A stretch of 64,000 nucleotides of DNA, from assembly GCA_014529385.2 (NCBI GenBank), contig CM043944.1, forward strand, positions 57,483,268 to 57,547,267. Reading direction: 5' to 3'. A model generated the notes under the pieces. That model was not told the DNA's origin and did no database searches. It worked only from the letters and a program-made list of their open reading frames with translations. A program made the position numbers and the translations under genes. The DNA comes from Adiantum capillus-veneris. Its lineage: Eukaryota; Streptophyta; Polypodiopsida; Polypodiales; Pteridaceae. How positions within the stretch are numbered: position 1 is the first letter of the stretch; every line of letters starts with the position of its first letter. Positions 32,694 to 43,419 of the stretch are shown here, piece by piece.

Positions 32694-33940
32694 ACTGTCG
32701 ACTTTTGTAGTTGTTGCACAAGCTGAAGGTTACGTGCTAACAGTACACAAGTAAAGTGTACAAACCTTTTCTCCCTTGGCAACCACCAAAGATTCCTTTG
32801 AGATCTTCCATTGTTTGCTTCCGAATGCAATGTTGTGACCTTCATCATCCAATTGTCCTGTAGAGATCAAATTTTTGGAGAGAGAAGGAACATGCCTACT
32901 AACATATGTAAGCTTCCATTCATTTTAGTTAGCAGTTTTGATACAAATTGTACCTTTGCTGACAATTTCACAAGCTTCATCATCTCCCAAGTATACATAC
33001 CCAAAATTACCTTTGGTGTAAGCTTGGAAATGTTGTTGTGTGGTGTCGCATGGAATGAAGCCCCAGAATCTACTATCCAGGAGTTAGACACATTGTCTAA
33101 TGGGAGAATTAGAGCATCTTGCTCTACTTTACCTGCCACATTGGCCTCTGATGTTGGCTTGTTGTCTTGAGCCTACGACTCCTTCTTCTTCTCGGACCAT
33201 CAATCCTTCTTGACGTGGCCCTTCTTGCCGCAGTTCCAACATTCAAGAATTGACTTTGTACGTGACTTGCTCAATCTTGAGCGATCACGACCCTTTTGGT
33301 TTTTGAACCTCTCCTTAGGCCTTCCTGTTGTTTCCACTGATAGTGAAGCACTTGATGATTCTCCTGTGCTTCTCCTTCGCATTTCCTCGCTTAGGAGAAC
33401 ACCCACAACATCATCAAACTTAAGAGTATTTGTGCCAGAAATAGAATTACTTACAGCCATCACAAGGCTATCCCAACTATCCAATAGAGACGATAGTATA
33501 AGGAGAGCTCGCACTTCATCATTGAAATTTATTTTCACCAATCAAAGTTGACTTATGTTGGTAATAAATTCATTTAGGTGTTCTGCAACTGAACCATTCT
33601 CTGGTATCTTTAGATTGAACAAGTGCTTCATGAGAAATACTTTATTGGATGTCGATGGTTTCTCGTAGAAGTCGTCAAGTGACTTAATCAAGTCCTTCGT
33701 GGTCTTCATCTCCGAAACGTTGAAGGCCACCATTGACGCCAAGCTTAACCGGATTGTTTCTAGTGCCTTTTGATCAAGGAAAATCCATGCTTCATCTGCC
33801 ATCATTGCGGGCTTCTTTGCAAGACCGCCTAGTGGCAAATAGAGGTCCTTCTAGTAGAGATAGTCTTCAATCTGCATCTTCCAATGTTGGTAGTTTTTGC
33901 CATTGAACTTCTCGATCTTGAGCTTCCCTTCCTCAGCCAT
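32694..33940 (-). pseudogene. Gag, protease and start of pre-integrase of copia A
   Basis: Start ATG at 33940 gives MAEEGKLKIEKFNGKNY, then KMQIEDYLY, a stop, and the UBN2-type gag region (LDDFYEKPSTSNKVFLMKHLF, LNEFITNISQL). A zinc knuckle CWNCGKKGHVKKD is at about 33200-33240, and the protease part WIVDSGASFHAT (D-S-G) at about 33060-33095. Stops near 33850, 33541 and 33170 break the frame. The minus strand continues through KSTV into YRLGHMS at 10790, once B is removed. Gag of this type coats the RNA in virus-like particles. Confidence 0.85.
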
Positions 33941-34013
33941 TACTCCCACTCAATTCAAGGAATCCTTTCCTTGAGATAATTTAGCTACGACCAAACCTTG
34001 TTGTGAAACGAGT

Positions 34014-34411
34014 TGTTAGGAAATATGATGTAGCTAAGTAGATAATTGAGTAGATAACTTAATGGAGAGAGATAATTTTCACACACAAGAGATTATAGAG
34101 TAGAGAGAGAGAGAGAGAGAGAGCGTACACATGATATACATGGTTCACCCAGTGTGGGCTATGTCCACGAAAAGCAGCCACTCAATGGCTTTAGTACTTC
34201 AAAACAAGAAGTAGGTTACAAAGGGATTATACCCTTTTGGAGCTCCCGCCTTGCTTCAGTCTCACCACCTCACACCCACCTTGTTGCATCAACTTCACAC
34301 TATGAAATGTGTGTAGAAATGGCCTCCTTTTATAGGCCAAAAGGGCTGCCCTCTCTCATGAGAGGCAGCCATGTGTAGCCGCCCCTTGTGTAGCGCCCCT
34401 TGTGTAGATAA
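34014..34411 (-). repeat. 5' LTR of copia A, inner part
   Basis: Starts TGTTAGGAAATATGATG and follows 7358 onward. It is split by element C at 34412 and resumes at 40104. A local 15-bp duplication (CGCCCCTTGTGTAG) lies just before the C insertion. Confidence 0.88.
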
Positions 34412-34619
34412 TGTTAAAGAATATGTCCATTGTGCTATGGGCGGCTGGACACTGACTATACTATGTTGTAAATATACTTAGGATAATAGTTCAAGGTGAA
34501 GAAGAGTGAGAGCAGCACGTTGAATGGCTGCTGGCAGGGTAACGATTGTGTGTGTATGTGTCTCGATGTGTGTTGTGTAGTCTTCTTTCCTACCTTCTCC
34601 ATCACCTGCGCACTCTACA
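34412..34619 (+). repeat. 5' LTR of copia C (208 bp)
   Basis: TG and CA ends, followed after two bases by the primer-binding site. Confidence 0.93.
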
Positions 34620-34637
34620 AACTGGTATCAGAGCTCA
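34620..34637 (+). promoter_or_regulatory. Primer-binding site of copia C (Met-tRNA type)
   Basis: AACTGGTATCAGAGCTC contains the exact TGGTATCAGAGC complement of the initiator-Met tRNA 3' end. Confidence 0.93.
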
Positions 34638-35523
34638 GTTTAAGGAGCTACAGTCAATACACAGATTTCTGCAGGTCTACAAAACAACAAAAAAGAGAGG
34701 TTTTTTTGTCATAACTCTCTCACCCGAACTCAGAATATAGTGATCCAGGAGTCTATCTTTATGTTTTTGGGCATTCCGGACGCATTGGCATACTCAAATT
34801 TTCCAAAATCTACAATTTTCTGCAGCAAACAGTCAGCTCACACAAGCATAGGAGATTTCCAGTTTTGCACTCGGTAGTAGATTTACAGGTTACAGGTGAA
34901 GAATTCAACATTTACACAGATTTTGGAGAGCGACATAGAGCTTTTGCATCATGATATTGTGTTATCGAAGATTATGTTTGGTTATTGTGGGTCCGTTATG
35001 GAAAGCCGCCTATGTAAAAAAGGTTGTGGGAAGAAGTTGAGGCGGTTATATTGTCAGATTGAGTACTTTGTGGTTATGTATGGATATGCGGTTAATGTAT
35101 TTTGGAAAACTGCAGCCTTTGTGAGGGTCGAGTGAAGTTTTTTGAAGCCTTACCTTGGGAGCTTTGGTACCTTGGCAAGGTGGATTAGGTACTGGAGCGA
35201 ACCTCCGACTGGCCCCGCGAAAGACCTCATATGTCGTTTATGACTATGGGAAGAAGGTGGATGTATGCATATGTGGTACATGATAGTGTATGGATTGCAT
35301 TTGCATACAGGTCCATGTGGACATTATTTTAGAGTATTTATGTATAGTATTAAGTCAGTCTGTGGCAAAGTGAGTCAATGGATTTTCCCTTGGCAGTGAG
35401 AGATTTTTTGTCAGTGTTTATGAGCACTTTGGTTGAGATTTTCACTTGAGATATTGTCCAAATACAAACGAAACTCTGCTGAAATTTTGTCAAAATCCTT
35501 TGAAAGAAATTGAGAGAGTGAAG
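34638..35523 (+). other. Leader of copia C
   Basis: About 0.9 kb between primer site and gag ATG. Only short, unconserved ORFs. No recognised gene. Confidence 0.6.
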
Positions 35524-36841
35524 ATGGAAGAAAGTTCAACTCAAGTCACACACATTGTTGGAGAGAAGCTGACTAGAGAGAACTATAGCATATGGTCTTA
35601 CAGGATGGAGAACTTTATCATGGGCAAAGGTTTATGGGATTACATTACAGGTCTATCAAGAGTGTCTCGAGGTTGGTTTGGAACCAAATCGAGAGAATGT
35701 TGAAGCACATAAAACATGGCAAGCAGGAGTAGAAGCTTACAAGAAGTGGATCGAGAATTCAAGGAAAGTGATGCATTGGATTTCACTATGCATTAGTGAC
35801 TTCTTTATACCACATGTGAAGAAGGCTCAATCTCCAAAGGAAGCATGGGAGATACTAGCAAGAATGAACAGCTCCAATACAGAACCACGAAAAGTTCACT
35901 TGAAGCAAAGGTTACATTGTGTGTAGCGAGGAAATAGATCCATATTAGATTACGTGACAGAGATAAAGCAAATACAAGAAGATCTTGCGAGCATTAATGT
36001 TGAAGTTCCAGATGATGACTTAGTTTCAGTGACATTGAATGGGTTGGGACTGGAATACAAGTCATTGGATACATCTATATCTGTTCGAGGACACATGCCT
36101 GATTTTGAAGAGTTAGTAAACCTTTGTTTGCAAGAAGAGGTGAAGTTAGGCAAGTCAGGTCCTTCTATATCAAATAACAGTTCCAAAGATCAGGTTTTTT
36201 ACTCTAGAGGTCATGGAAACAATAGAGGTGGAAGAGGAAACTATGGTCGTGGAAACAATGCTGGAAGAGGTCAATGGCAAAACCAACAAAGTCAAAGTTA
36301 CAATGATTACATCCAAAGAGGCAGGGGGAGAGCCCGACCTCGTGGACGTGGAGGTGGACGATTTGTACATCCTCAAGGAGATGGATATTGTAACAGATGT
36401 GGCATTTATGGTCATTTTGAAAGAGAATGTTACACAAGGCTAAATAAAAATCGTGATAATGGTGGAAGAGGCCGAGGTTATGGCAGACATGGAGGAAACT
36501 TTGCTGGATACAATCCTCATGATCAAAATATATATGACAATAGATCGAGTGGACATTTATTTCCTATGGAGCATGTTGTTGGAAGCATGGTGGAGCCACA
36601 TCATACAGATGATTGGTATTTAGATAGTGGTTCCACAAATCATATGACATATCATGGTGAATGGTTTGACAGAAAAGAGAAATTAGAAGAGGATGAGTTT
36701 GTCGCTACAGGTGATGATACTATGTATCGGATTACACATGTTGGTTTAGTTCCATTGCTAGAAAAAGACGGGACATACAACACATTGGGAGATGTTCTAT
36801 ATGTGCCTTCAATCACAAATAATTTAGCATCAGTTGGATAG
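35524..36841 (+). pseudogene. Gag and protease of copia C
   Basis: The ATG at 35524 gives MEESSTQ, then KLTRENYSIWSYRMENFI, the usual copia gag start. A frameshift near 35690 and a stop at 35926 interrupt it. From 35954 the frame has a Gly/Arg-rich RGG-like region (about 36200-36360), a zinc knuckle CNRCGIYGHFEREC and the protease site WYLDSGSTNHMT (D-S-G, about 36616-36650). TAG at 36839 (after NNLASVG) ends it, probably from CAG. Gag packages RNA, and the protease processes the polyprotein. Confidence 0.88.
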
Positions 36842-38739
36842 ATGACAGATCAAGGGTTGCAAGTGCGTTTTAATCGTTATAGCTGCTTCATAGAGGAGTT
36901 TCACAAAGGCAGACAAGGCAAGATATTGGCATGTGGAAGAAAGAAAGGTCACTTGTTCTCATTGGAAGTTGGAGATCCATGTTTACACAGTGGTATGTAT
37001 GCAAACAAATCAGCCACTCAAGATAATTGGGCAGAGTTATGGCATAAAAGGATTGATAATGTCAATTTTAGAAGATTAAAGCATATGCAATCAAATCAAA
37101 TTGTACATGGATTACCAAAGTTTGGCATGTTTGTGAAGCTTGTCAATTTAGAAAGCAATCTCGTTTACCATTTCCAAAGAGGGGGAGAATTAGCCAAAGT
37201 TCTTTGGAAATTGTTCATTCAGATATTTGGGGACCTTGTGATCATGCTATGCCAAATGGTTGTCGATATTTTATCACATTCACGGATGATTATAGCAGAA
37301 TGACATGGGTTTACTTTCTAAAGACAAAGTCAGAGGCATTTGAGGTATTCTTGGAGTTCAAAGTTATGGTTGAGAAAGAGAATGGGTGTCAAATTAAATG
37401 CCTACGTACAGATGGAGGAGGAGAGTACATGTCACATAGTTTTGATGATTACTTACATGAACAAGGCATAAGAAGACAGATTACTTGCAGATACACACCA
37501 CAACAAAATGGAGTTGCTGAGAGAAAGAATAGAGTCATAGCAGAGATTGCAAGATCAATGATGAATGAGATGAATATGCCATTAACATATTGGGTTGAAG
37601 CAGTTCATACAGCAGTACACATTATCAATCGAACACCAACAACTGCCATTCATGAAATTTCACCTTATGAGAGACTTTATGGGATCAAGCCAACAGTTTC
37701 TTATATGAAAATTTTTGGATGTGTTTGCTATGTTCATGTGCCAAATGAAGCAAGAAAGAAGATGGAGCCAAAGGCAGTGAAGTGTATATTCTTGGGCTAC
37801 CCAGTTGAAAAGAAAGGTTACAAATGCTATGATCCTACGACAAGACAAGTTTATGTCAGTAGAGATGTCAGATTTTGTGAGCATGAACCATGGTATAAAC
37901 CAAAGCTAGTGATGATAGAAGATGAGTATGAAGAGCAAGAGAATGTGCGTCATGTTGTTGATAAGCCAGGACCATCAACAAGAACTATTTTAGGACCACA
38001 TATGGTAGAGGAGAGTACAGGAAGTGTCAACCCATGGAGTGGTCGTTTGCGAGATAAGAAGGAAGACGAGAAAGGCAAGAAGAAAGTGGTTGAAGAGAGT
38101 TCTGAAGATGAAAGCTTCGATGAAGAGCATGGTGTACCACATTTGAGGACACCTAGCAGTAAGCATATTGAGAAATATGTACCCCCATATACAAGAGTTG
38201 AAGAGAAGAGTGCACCACAGTTGAGAAGATCAGAGAGGGTGCGTTATCCAGTTGATAGATTGACATACAATGGTTACATGCGTACACATTATGCATACAT
38301 GGTTTCATGTGTGCAACATAAAGAGCCTACATGTTTTCAAGAGGCAATTGGAAAATCAGAATGGGAGTCATCTATGGATGATGAGATGGATGCTCTTGTG
38401 AAAAATGATACTTGGGATTTGGTTCGCTTGCCAAGTGGAAAGAAAGCAATTGGTTCAAAATGGGTCTACAAAGTCAAGTGCAAGTTAGATGGTAGTGTGG
38501 AAAGATACAAAGCGAGGCTTGTTGCTAAAGGTTATGCACAAACAAAAGGTCTTGATTATGATGAGACATTTAGTCCAGTTGCAAAGATGACAACAGTTAG
38601 ATTGGTGATAGCAATGGCAAGTATGTTCGGTTGGAAGTTACGGCAAATGGATGTCGATAATGCATTCTTGAATGGTGACTTGGAAGAAGAAGTTTATATG
38701 ATATTATCAACATCTAGAGTTTCCATATTATGTATGTAA
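36842..38739 (+). pseudogene. Pre-integrase, integrase and N-terminal RT of copia C
   Basis: The pre-integrase region (36842-37200) has [18 protein letters not shown], then shifts frame near 37130. The integrase shows [15 protein letters not shown] and [13 protein letters not shown], a complete D-D-E triad. RT begins with [20 protein letters not shown] and [17 protein letters not shown] frameshift near 38700 (after LEEEVYM) moves RT to the next frame. Integrase inserts the cDNA into the genome, and RT makes it. Confidence 0.9.
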
Positions 38740-39373
38740 GTTTAAGAAAGCATTGTATGGTTTGAAGCAAGCATCTAGAGCTTGGTGTGAAAAGATAACC
38801 AGATTCTTGAAGAAGATTGGATTTAAACAGTCTACTGCTGATCACTCATTGTTTTTGAAGCATGTTGATGGAGAGATCGCCGTTATTGTTATCTATGTTG
38901 ATGACTTGATTCTCACTGGAAGTCATGATGAGCAAATTTTGCATGTCAAGAAGAGTTTGTTGAGAGAATTCAAGATGAAGGACCTTGGTGAGTTGAGATA
39001 TTTCTTGGGAATTGAAATTGTCAACACTTTATCAGGAATTTGGATGATACAAAGACAATACGCGTTGGATATGCTTGAGAAGTATGGAATGACATCGTGC
39101 AAACCGATTGATACACCTCTTGATCAAAATGTGAAGTTGATTGATGATGGAAATTACATTGAGGATGTCACTATGTACCGCAAGATGGTTGGAAGCCTTA
39201 TTTACTTGACAATAACAAGGCCAAATTTGAGTTATGCAGTGGGTGTTGTGAGTCAATTCATGCAAAAGCCATGTAAAAGTCATCTTGATGTAGTGAGACG
39301 GAGTATGAGATATGTGAAAGCCACTGTCAGTTATGGAATGTTTTATGAAAAGAATGGGAAGCCTTGTCTTTAA
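38740..39373 (+). pseudogene. RT C-terminal half of copia C
   Basis: MYGLKQASRAW then YVDDLILTG (catalytic Y-V-D-D, about 38895-38920), MKDLGELRYFLGIEI and RPNLSYAVGVVSQFM. Ends at a TAA (39371), read as a point mutation because RNase H continues in the same frame. Confidence 0.9.
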
Positions 39374-39868
39374 TATGGTTACACAGATGCAGATTGGGCA
39401 GGAGATTTTATGGATAGAAGATCTACATGTGGTTATGCATTTTCCATTGGCAATGGTATGATAAGTTGGAGTAGCAAGAAGCAATCAACTATAGCATTAT
39501 CAAGTACAGAAGCTGAATATTGCGGAGCACGTTTGGCAGCATGTGAAGAGTCATGGTTGAGAGTACTTATGGTAGACTTTGGTTTTGACTATCTTGACAG
39601 TGTCATTATACATTGTGACAATATTAGCAGCATCATGTTGGCAAAGAATCCAGTCTACCATGCTCGCACTAAACACATTGAAGTACATTATCACTTCATT
39701 AGAGAAAAAGTTCTGGTAGGTGAGATTGATTTGGTGTATGTGAAGACAAATGATCAAGTTGCGGATATATTCACAAAAGCTCTTGGAAAGGAGAAGTTTT
39801 GCTACTTTCGTGAAGCATTGGGAATCCATCATATGCAAGCTCATTCTGAGCTTGAGGGGGAGTGTTAA
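39374..39868 (+). pseudogene. RNase H of copia C
   Basis: After the stop, [43 protein letters not shown] and [15 protein letters not shown], then [16 protein letters not shown]: a complete catalytic set (D, E, D, H/D). It terminates inside the polypurine tract/LTR start, as is normal for copia. Confidence 0.9.
39851..39862 (+). promoter_or_regulatory. Polypurine tract of copia C
   Basis: CTTGAGGGGGAG immediately before TGTTAAAG. Confidence 0.9.
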
Positions 39869-40098
39869 AGAATATGATGTTAAAGAATATGTCCATTGTG
39901 CTATGTGCGGCCGGACACTGACTATACTATGTTGTAAATATACTTTGGATAATAGTTCAAGGTGAAGAAAAGTGAGAGCAGCATGTTGAATGGCTGCTGC
40001 TGTTGCAGGGTAACGATTGTGTGTATATGTGTCTCGATGTTTGTTGGTGTGTTGCGTAGTCTTCTTTCCTACCTTCTCCATCACCTACGCACTCTACA
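39863..40098 (+). repeat. 3' LTR of copia C (236 bp)
   Basis: Begins with TGTTAAAGAATATGA repeated twice (39863 and 39878), a 15-bp duplication absent from the 5' LTR. Followed by TSD GATAA. Confidence 0.92.
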
Positions 40099-40103
40099 GA
40101 TAA

Positions 40104-40444
40104 GTCCAAATTGGACCCTCCAATCCGCCCATGTGTGGCCGCCCTTGAGAAGACAAGTCTACTTTTGAATTCAGCAATCGGCCATTGACTACCGACCACC
40201 ACCGGCCAACCAATCGGTCGTTTTTCGACCACTTTTTGACCGCCGTCCGGCCATAATAATTTGGTGAAAAGGAATATTGGTCTCGAGATTGGCCGTGAAA
40301 TTTTTTATTTCCGGCGAGTGATTTTATTTTCCGGCGAATTATTTTTCTTCATGCACGATGGCTTCTCCTCATAATGAGGGTCTTACAAATGTGCGTTTTT
40401 AACACAAAAAATTACAAGGGGTAAATCAGGCTCCTTACTTAACA
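40104..40444 (-). repeat. 5' LTR of copia A, outer part
   Basis: Continues 34014-34411 after removal of C and one TSD copy. Ends TTAACA, followed by GTGCT. Confidence 0.88.
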
Positions 40445-40794
40445 GTGCTTTAATAGTCTTTTTGACAGGCATAGAGTGTGTTCTCTTGTTAATCCTATTG
40501 AGACTGAAACCATCCAAGTGGCTTCCCTTGATCAAATTTCAACTTTTGGTGTACCACGCATTTTGAAATATACTCTTGTATGTTTACTTTTCATGGTAGA
40601 CCAACAAAAATACATTTATACTTCTTGAAGAGTAGATTATGGGTTCCCTTTTTGCCCCACATAAGGATAAGTATGGGATTCATACATGAATTTCTTATTG
40701 TATGGGTGAATAACACATAGCCTATTGCTGTTTGGAAGATAACCATCCTTCAAGGTGAAGGGTTCTTTTTTCTTCCCCAATGCAAAGGCTGTAG
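40445..40794 (-). pseudogene. Integrase N-terminal part of element R (segment 2)
   Basis: On the minus strand, FTLKDGYLPNSNRLCVIHPY and a degraded zinc-finger region, then PVKKTIKA, which joins HQMTTLFISKIFKHHGF at 7357 once copia A is removed. Frameshifts are common. Confidence 0.72.
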
Positions 40795-41243
40795 TTACAT
40801 ACTTAAAGTCTCGATGAGTAGCATACTCATCATGTGAGTCGCTATAGACACCACATTTACCCTTGGTCGTTGTGAAAGTGCATTGACCACTTGATTGTGA
40901 TTACCAACAATGTGAGAAATATGAAATTTAAATTGCAAAAGAAAATTTGCCCACCTCATTTGTTTGTGGAGAGCTTGGTTTACCTCATGAAGTTGGAGGA
41001 TTTGTGATCCATTCGTAGGATAAATGGAGTCCCCAAGAGATAGCGTTTCAACGTGTTTAGGGCATATAGAATAGCTAGTAGCTCTTGTGAGTATTTGCCC
41101 AATACTCACTTACAAAGTTGAGTCTTTGACTCTCATATGCTATGGCATGCGCTTCTTGAAGCAAAATAGCTCCAAGGCAATTACAACAAGCATCACATTG
41201 GACCTCAAAGGGCTTTGAGAGATCTAGTAGTGTAAGCACACGT
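40795..41243 (-). pseudogene. RNase H of element R
   Basis: Minus-strand pieces LDLSKPFEVQCDACCN (catalytic Asp), AIAYESQRLN, then QALHKQMRWANFLLQFKFHI and VVNALSQRP, in gypsy RNase H order. The first residues join W-T-A-K-V-Q-E-A-L from 52547 when D is removed. Confidence 0.82.
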
Positions 41244-42398
41244 TGTGAGTGAGATGGAAACACACACAACGCCTCTATAATGACCCGACACACACTCTTG
41301 GGATGATACACACACACACACACACACATTATGGGGCACCACTCGGCTTACACAACCAGCCTCGCCGAGATAAAAAACACACAGACGGAGTGAGAAGAGA
41401 GAGATTTCCCACTTGCCCACTCAACACTCACACATACACACTCACACACACACACTCTCAATTCAACTCAAAGGAGGAAAATTGCTGTTGTTTATACTCA
41501 ATGAAGCTCATCCCAACACCAATGGGACAAATAGTTTACACAATATTGAGAAAATACACCAGATACAACCACAAAGTTAAGCAGAGGCTTCACTCACCGG
41601 AGAAGATTACACAGAAAAAAAACAAAAAATCTGTGAGGAATTTGGCAAAATGGACAGCGCCATTGCGTCTGGAATGCCCAAAAACCCCACCCTACAATGT
41701 CACAGTGCTCAAATCCGACCTCGGATGAGCAGTTTAGGGCCAAAAAGTGCTCCAAAAACAGCAAAAACACACTTGCGACTGTTCCTCCTCTCTTCTCCAC
41801 GTTTTTTTCTGGTCTTCTCTCAGTTTTTTCAGTTCCCACACTTAGCTTTATTACTTGGGTACCCTTGGCCTTTTAGATGATCTCAAACGGACCTCGAACA
41901 GACCAAAAACTGACCTCGCAGTGCATAGTTGTCACCTTTTTGCATCATCCACACACCTAGCACTCAGCTTTTTCCAATAATGCGTCTCGCAACCACGTGA
42001 AGTGGCCCCAAAAAGTGGTCCTCATGATTACATTTTTGCACAATTATCACAAGAAAACATCCACGTTGTGCTCGTACTTATCCACATGGAAATATTGACC
42101 CCGTTCGACCTCCTGACGGCACTAGATGCCATCTGACGCACCTGCTTACCTCATGTCGTCGACCCGCGGATAGCTTCCTCGAGAAGTTTTATGTGATATC
42201 AACTTCTCATTATTGTAGAAAAAACACACTGGTACTGGTTCGGATGAAAATCGATGCACTATGTACACCCTGTCCTACTTGTACACACGTGGGCCCCACG
42301 TAACCACCTGGCTATGGAAATTGGGCAATCCTTTATTCGATGCACCATGCATGTGTATGTACATATGCGCAATACCTTGCTCCAAAAAACTCCTGACA
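41244..42398 (-). repeat. 3' LTR of D (about 1155 bp)
   Basis: Contains a CA run at about 41311-41328. Its first 37 bp (41244-41280) are not found in the other LTR copy. Confidence 0.82.
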
Positions 42399-42421
42399 TA
42401 ATTTGCCCATCCCCTAGCCTG
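42399..42421 (-). promoter_or_regulatory. Probable polypurine tract of D
   Basis: The minus strand reads AGGCTAGGGGATGGGCAAAT next to the LTR. Purine-rich but interrupted. Confidence 0.5.
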
Positions 42422-42426
42422 CTAGA

Positions 42427-43415
42427 TCATTCATGATCAGCAACAGCAAAAAGCGATATGAGACTCGCAGCGTCACAAGTCTCCTCATCCTTCACCAACA
42501 CTCCTTGATTCACATACAACTCATCTTGCTCGACCATCATCAACCTGGCATGATACAATTTAAGACGCAATCCATTTACCCTTGACTTATGTAGAAACCC
42601 ATCCAGGTTAGCCAACTGATATGTACTATTCGGGAAACACTCCACTACCTTGAAAGGGCCTTCCCACTTAATTTGAAACTTCTTTTGGAAGGTGTTCTCT
42701 AGCTTACTGTTGTAGCGCAAAACCAAGTCATGCTTCTTGATACCCTTACTTTTGACCTTTTCATTTATCTTTGCCAAAGCCCTATCTTGCATCTGCCCAT
42801 AATGTTCCAATGCACTCATCCTATCCAGCTGAACCTCTTGTAGCTATAAGAGCCTCTCTTCTAATGCATCACTAGGCGGCCCAAGCAACTTCTCTAACAT
42901 CTTGACCGCAGGAAACTCTACTTCCACAGGCAATAGTGCTTCTTTTCCATACACCAAATGAAATGGAAAAAACCCTGTACCTGTCTTCACCGAACTACGG
43001 TAAGCCCATAATGCACTAGGCAATTCCAAATCCCAATTTTTTCCTTGGTGCTCTGTCACTTTCGAAAGAATTTGTACCAACTCACCATTGAATCTTTCAT
43101 TTAAGCCATTACACTGTGGGTAATAAGGAGTGGTATGCTGGTGCCTAATCTTCATCTTTGCACATAAAAAATCTAGCAGTTTAGCTCTAAAGCCAGGCCC
43201 CTTATTTGAAAGTAGCTGAAGTGGCACCCCAAACTTGCAACATATTTCATCATACACAAATTTTTCCACGTTCTTTGCAGTGATAGCCTCTGCCCATCTA
43301 GAGAGATAGTCCACTACAGTCAAAATATAGCTTTTTCCCCTGCTTGTGATAGGTAACGGGCCTATTGCATCAATCCCCCACTTTTCAAACACATCAAACG
43401 CCATAATGGTTTTTC
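42427..43415 (-). pseudogene. Integrase catalytic core and C-terminus of D
   Basis: Minus strand: KWGIDAIGPLP (first Asp), LSNKGPGFR (second Asp replaced: F has S-D-N-G-P-G-F), YPQCNGLNERFNG (Glu), then HLVYGKEALLPVEVE. One stop near 42843 is followed by LVLRYNSKLENTFQKKF and KWEGPFKVVE (GPF/Y tail). The D-to-N change at the second catalytic residue would inactivate it. Confidence 0.85.
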
Positions 43416-43419
43416 GTAG

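Larger units (their letters stand above)
34412..40098 (+). mobile_element. Ty1/copia element C, nearly complete, TSD GATAA
   Basis: LTRs 34412-34619 (208 bp) and 39863-40098 (236 bp), both TGTTAAAGAATATG to CACTCTACA. TSD GATAA is at 34407-34411 and 40099-40103, inside the LTR of copia A. The primer site TGGTATCAGAGC is exact, and the polypurine tract is CTTGAGGGGGAG. Gag, protease, integrase, RT and RNase H are present in copia order, with only a few stops and frameshifts, so the insertion is fairly recent. Confidence 0.95.
7358..40444 (-). mobile_element. Ty1/copia element A, split by B and C
   Basis: LTRs of about 756 bp (7358-8113) and 739 bp (34014-34411 plus 40104-40444) flank copia gag-pol in minus orientation. 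Flanks GTGCC (7353-7357) and GTGCT (40445-40449) form a TSD with one mismatch. Gag lies at 32866-33940, pol at 8256-10800. The gap between them is element B, and the 5' LTR is split by element C. The element's own length is about 5.5 kb, normal for copia. Gag resembles the Tork/TNT-like group (N-terminal K-F-x-G-x-N-Y-x-x-W). Several stops and frameshifts show it is dead. Confidence 0.9.

Noticed and set aside
34620-34637. tRNA-like sequence at primer sites as tRNA genes
   Set aside because: Only the 12-18 bases complementary to a tRNA 3' end are present. No cloverleaf.
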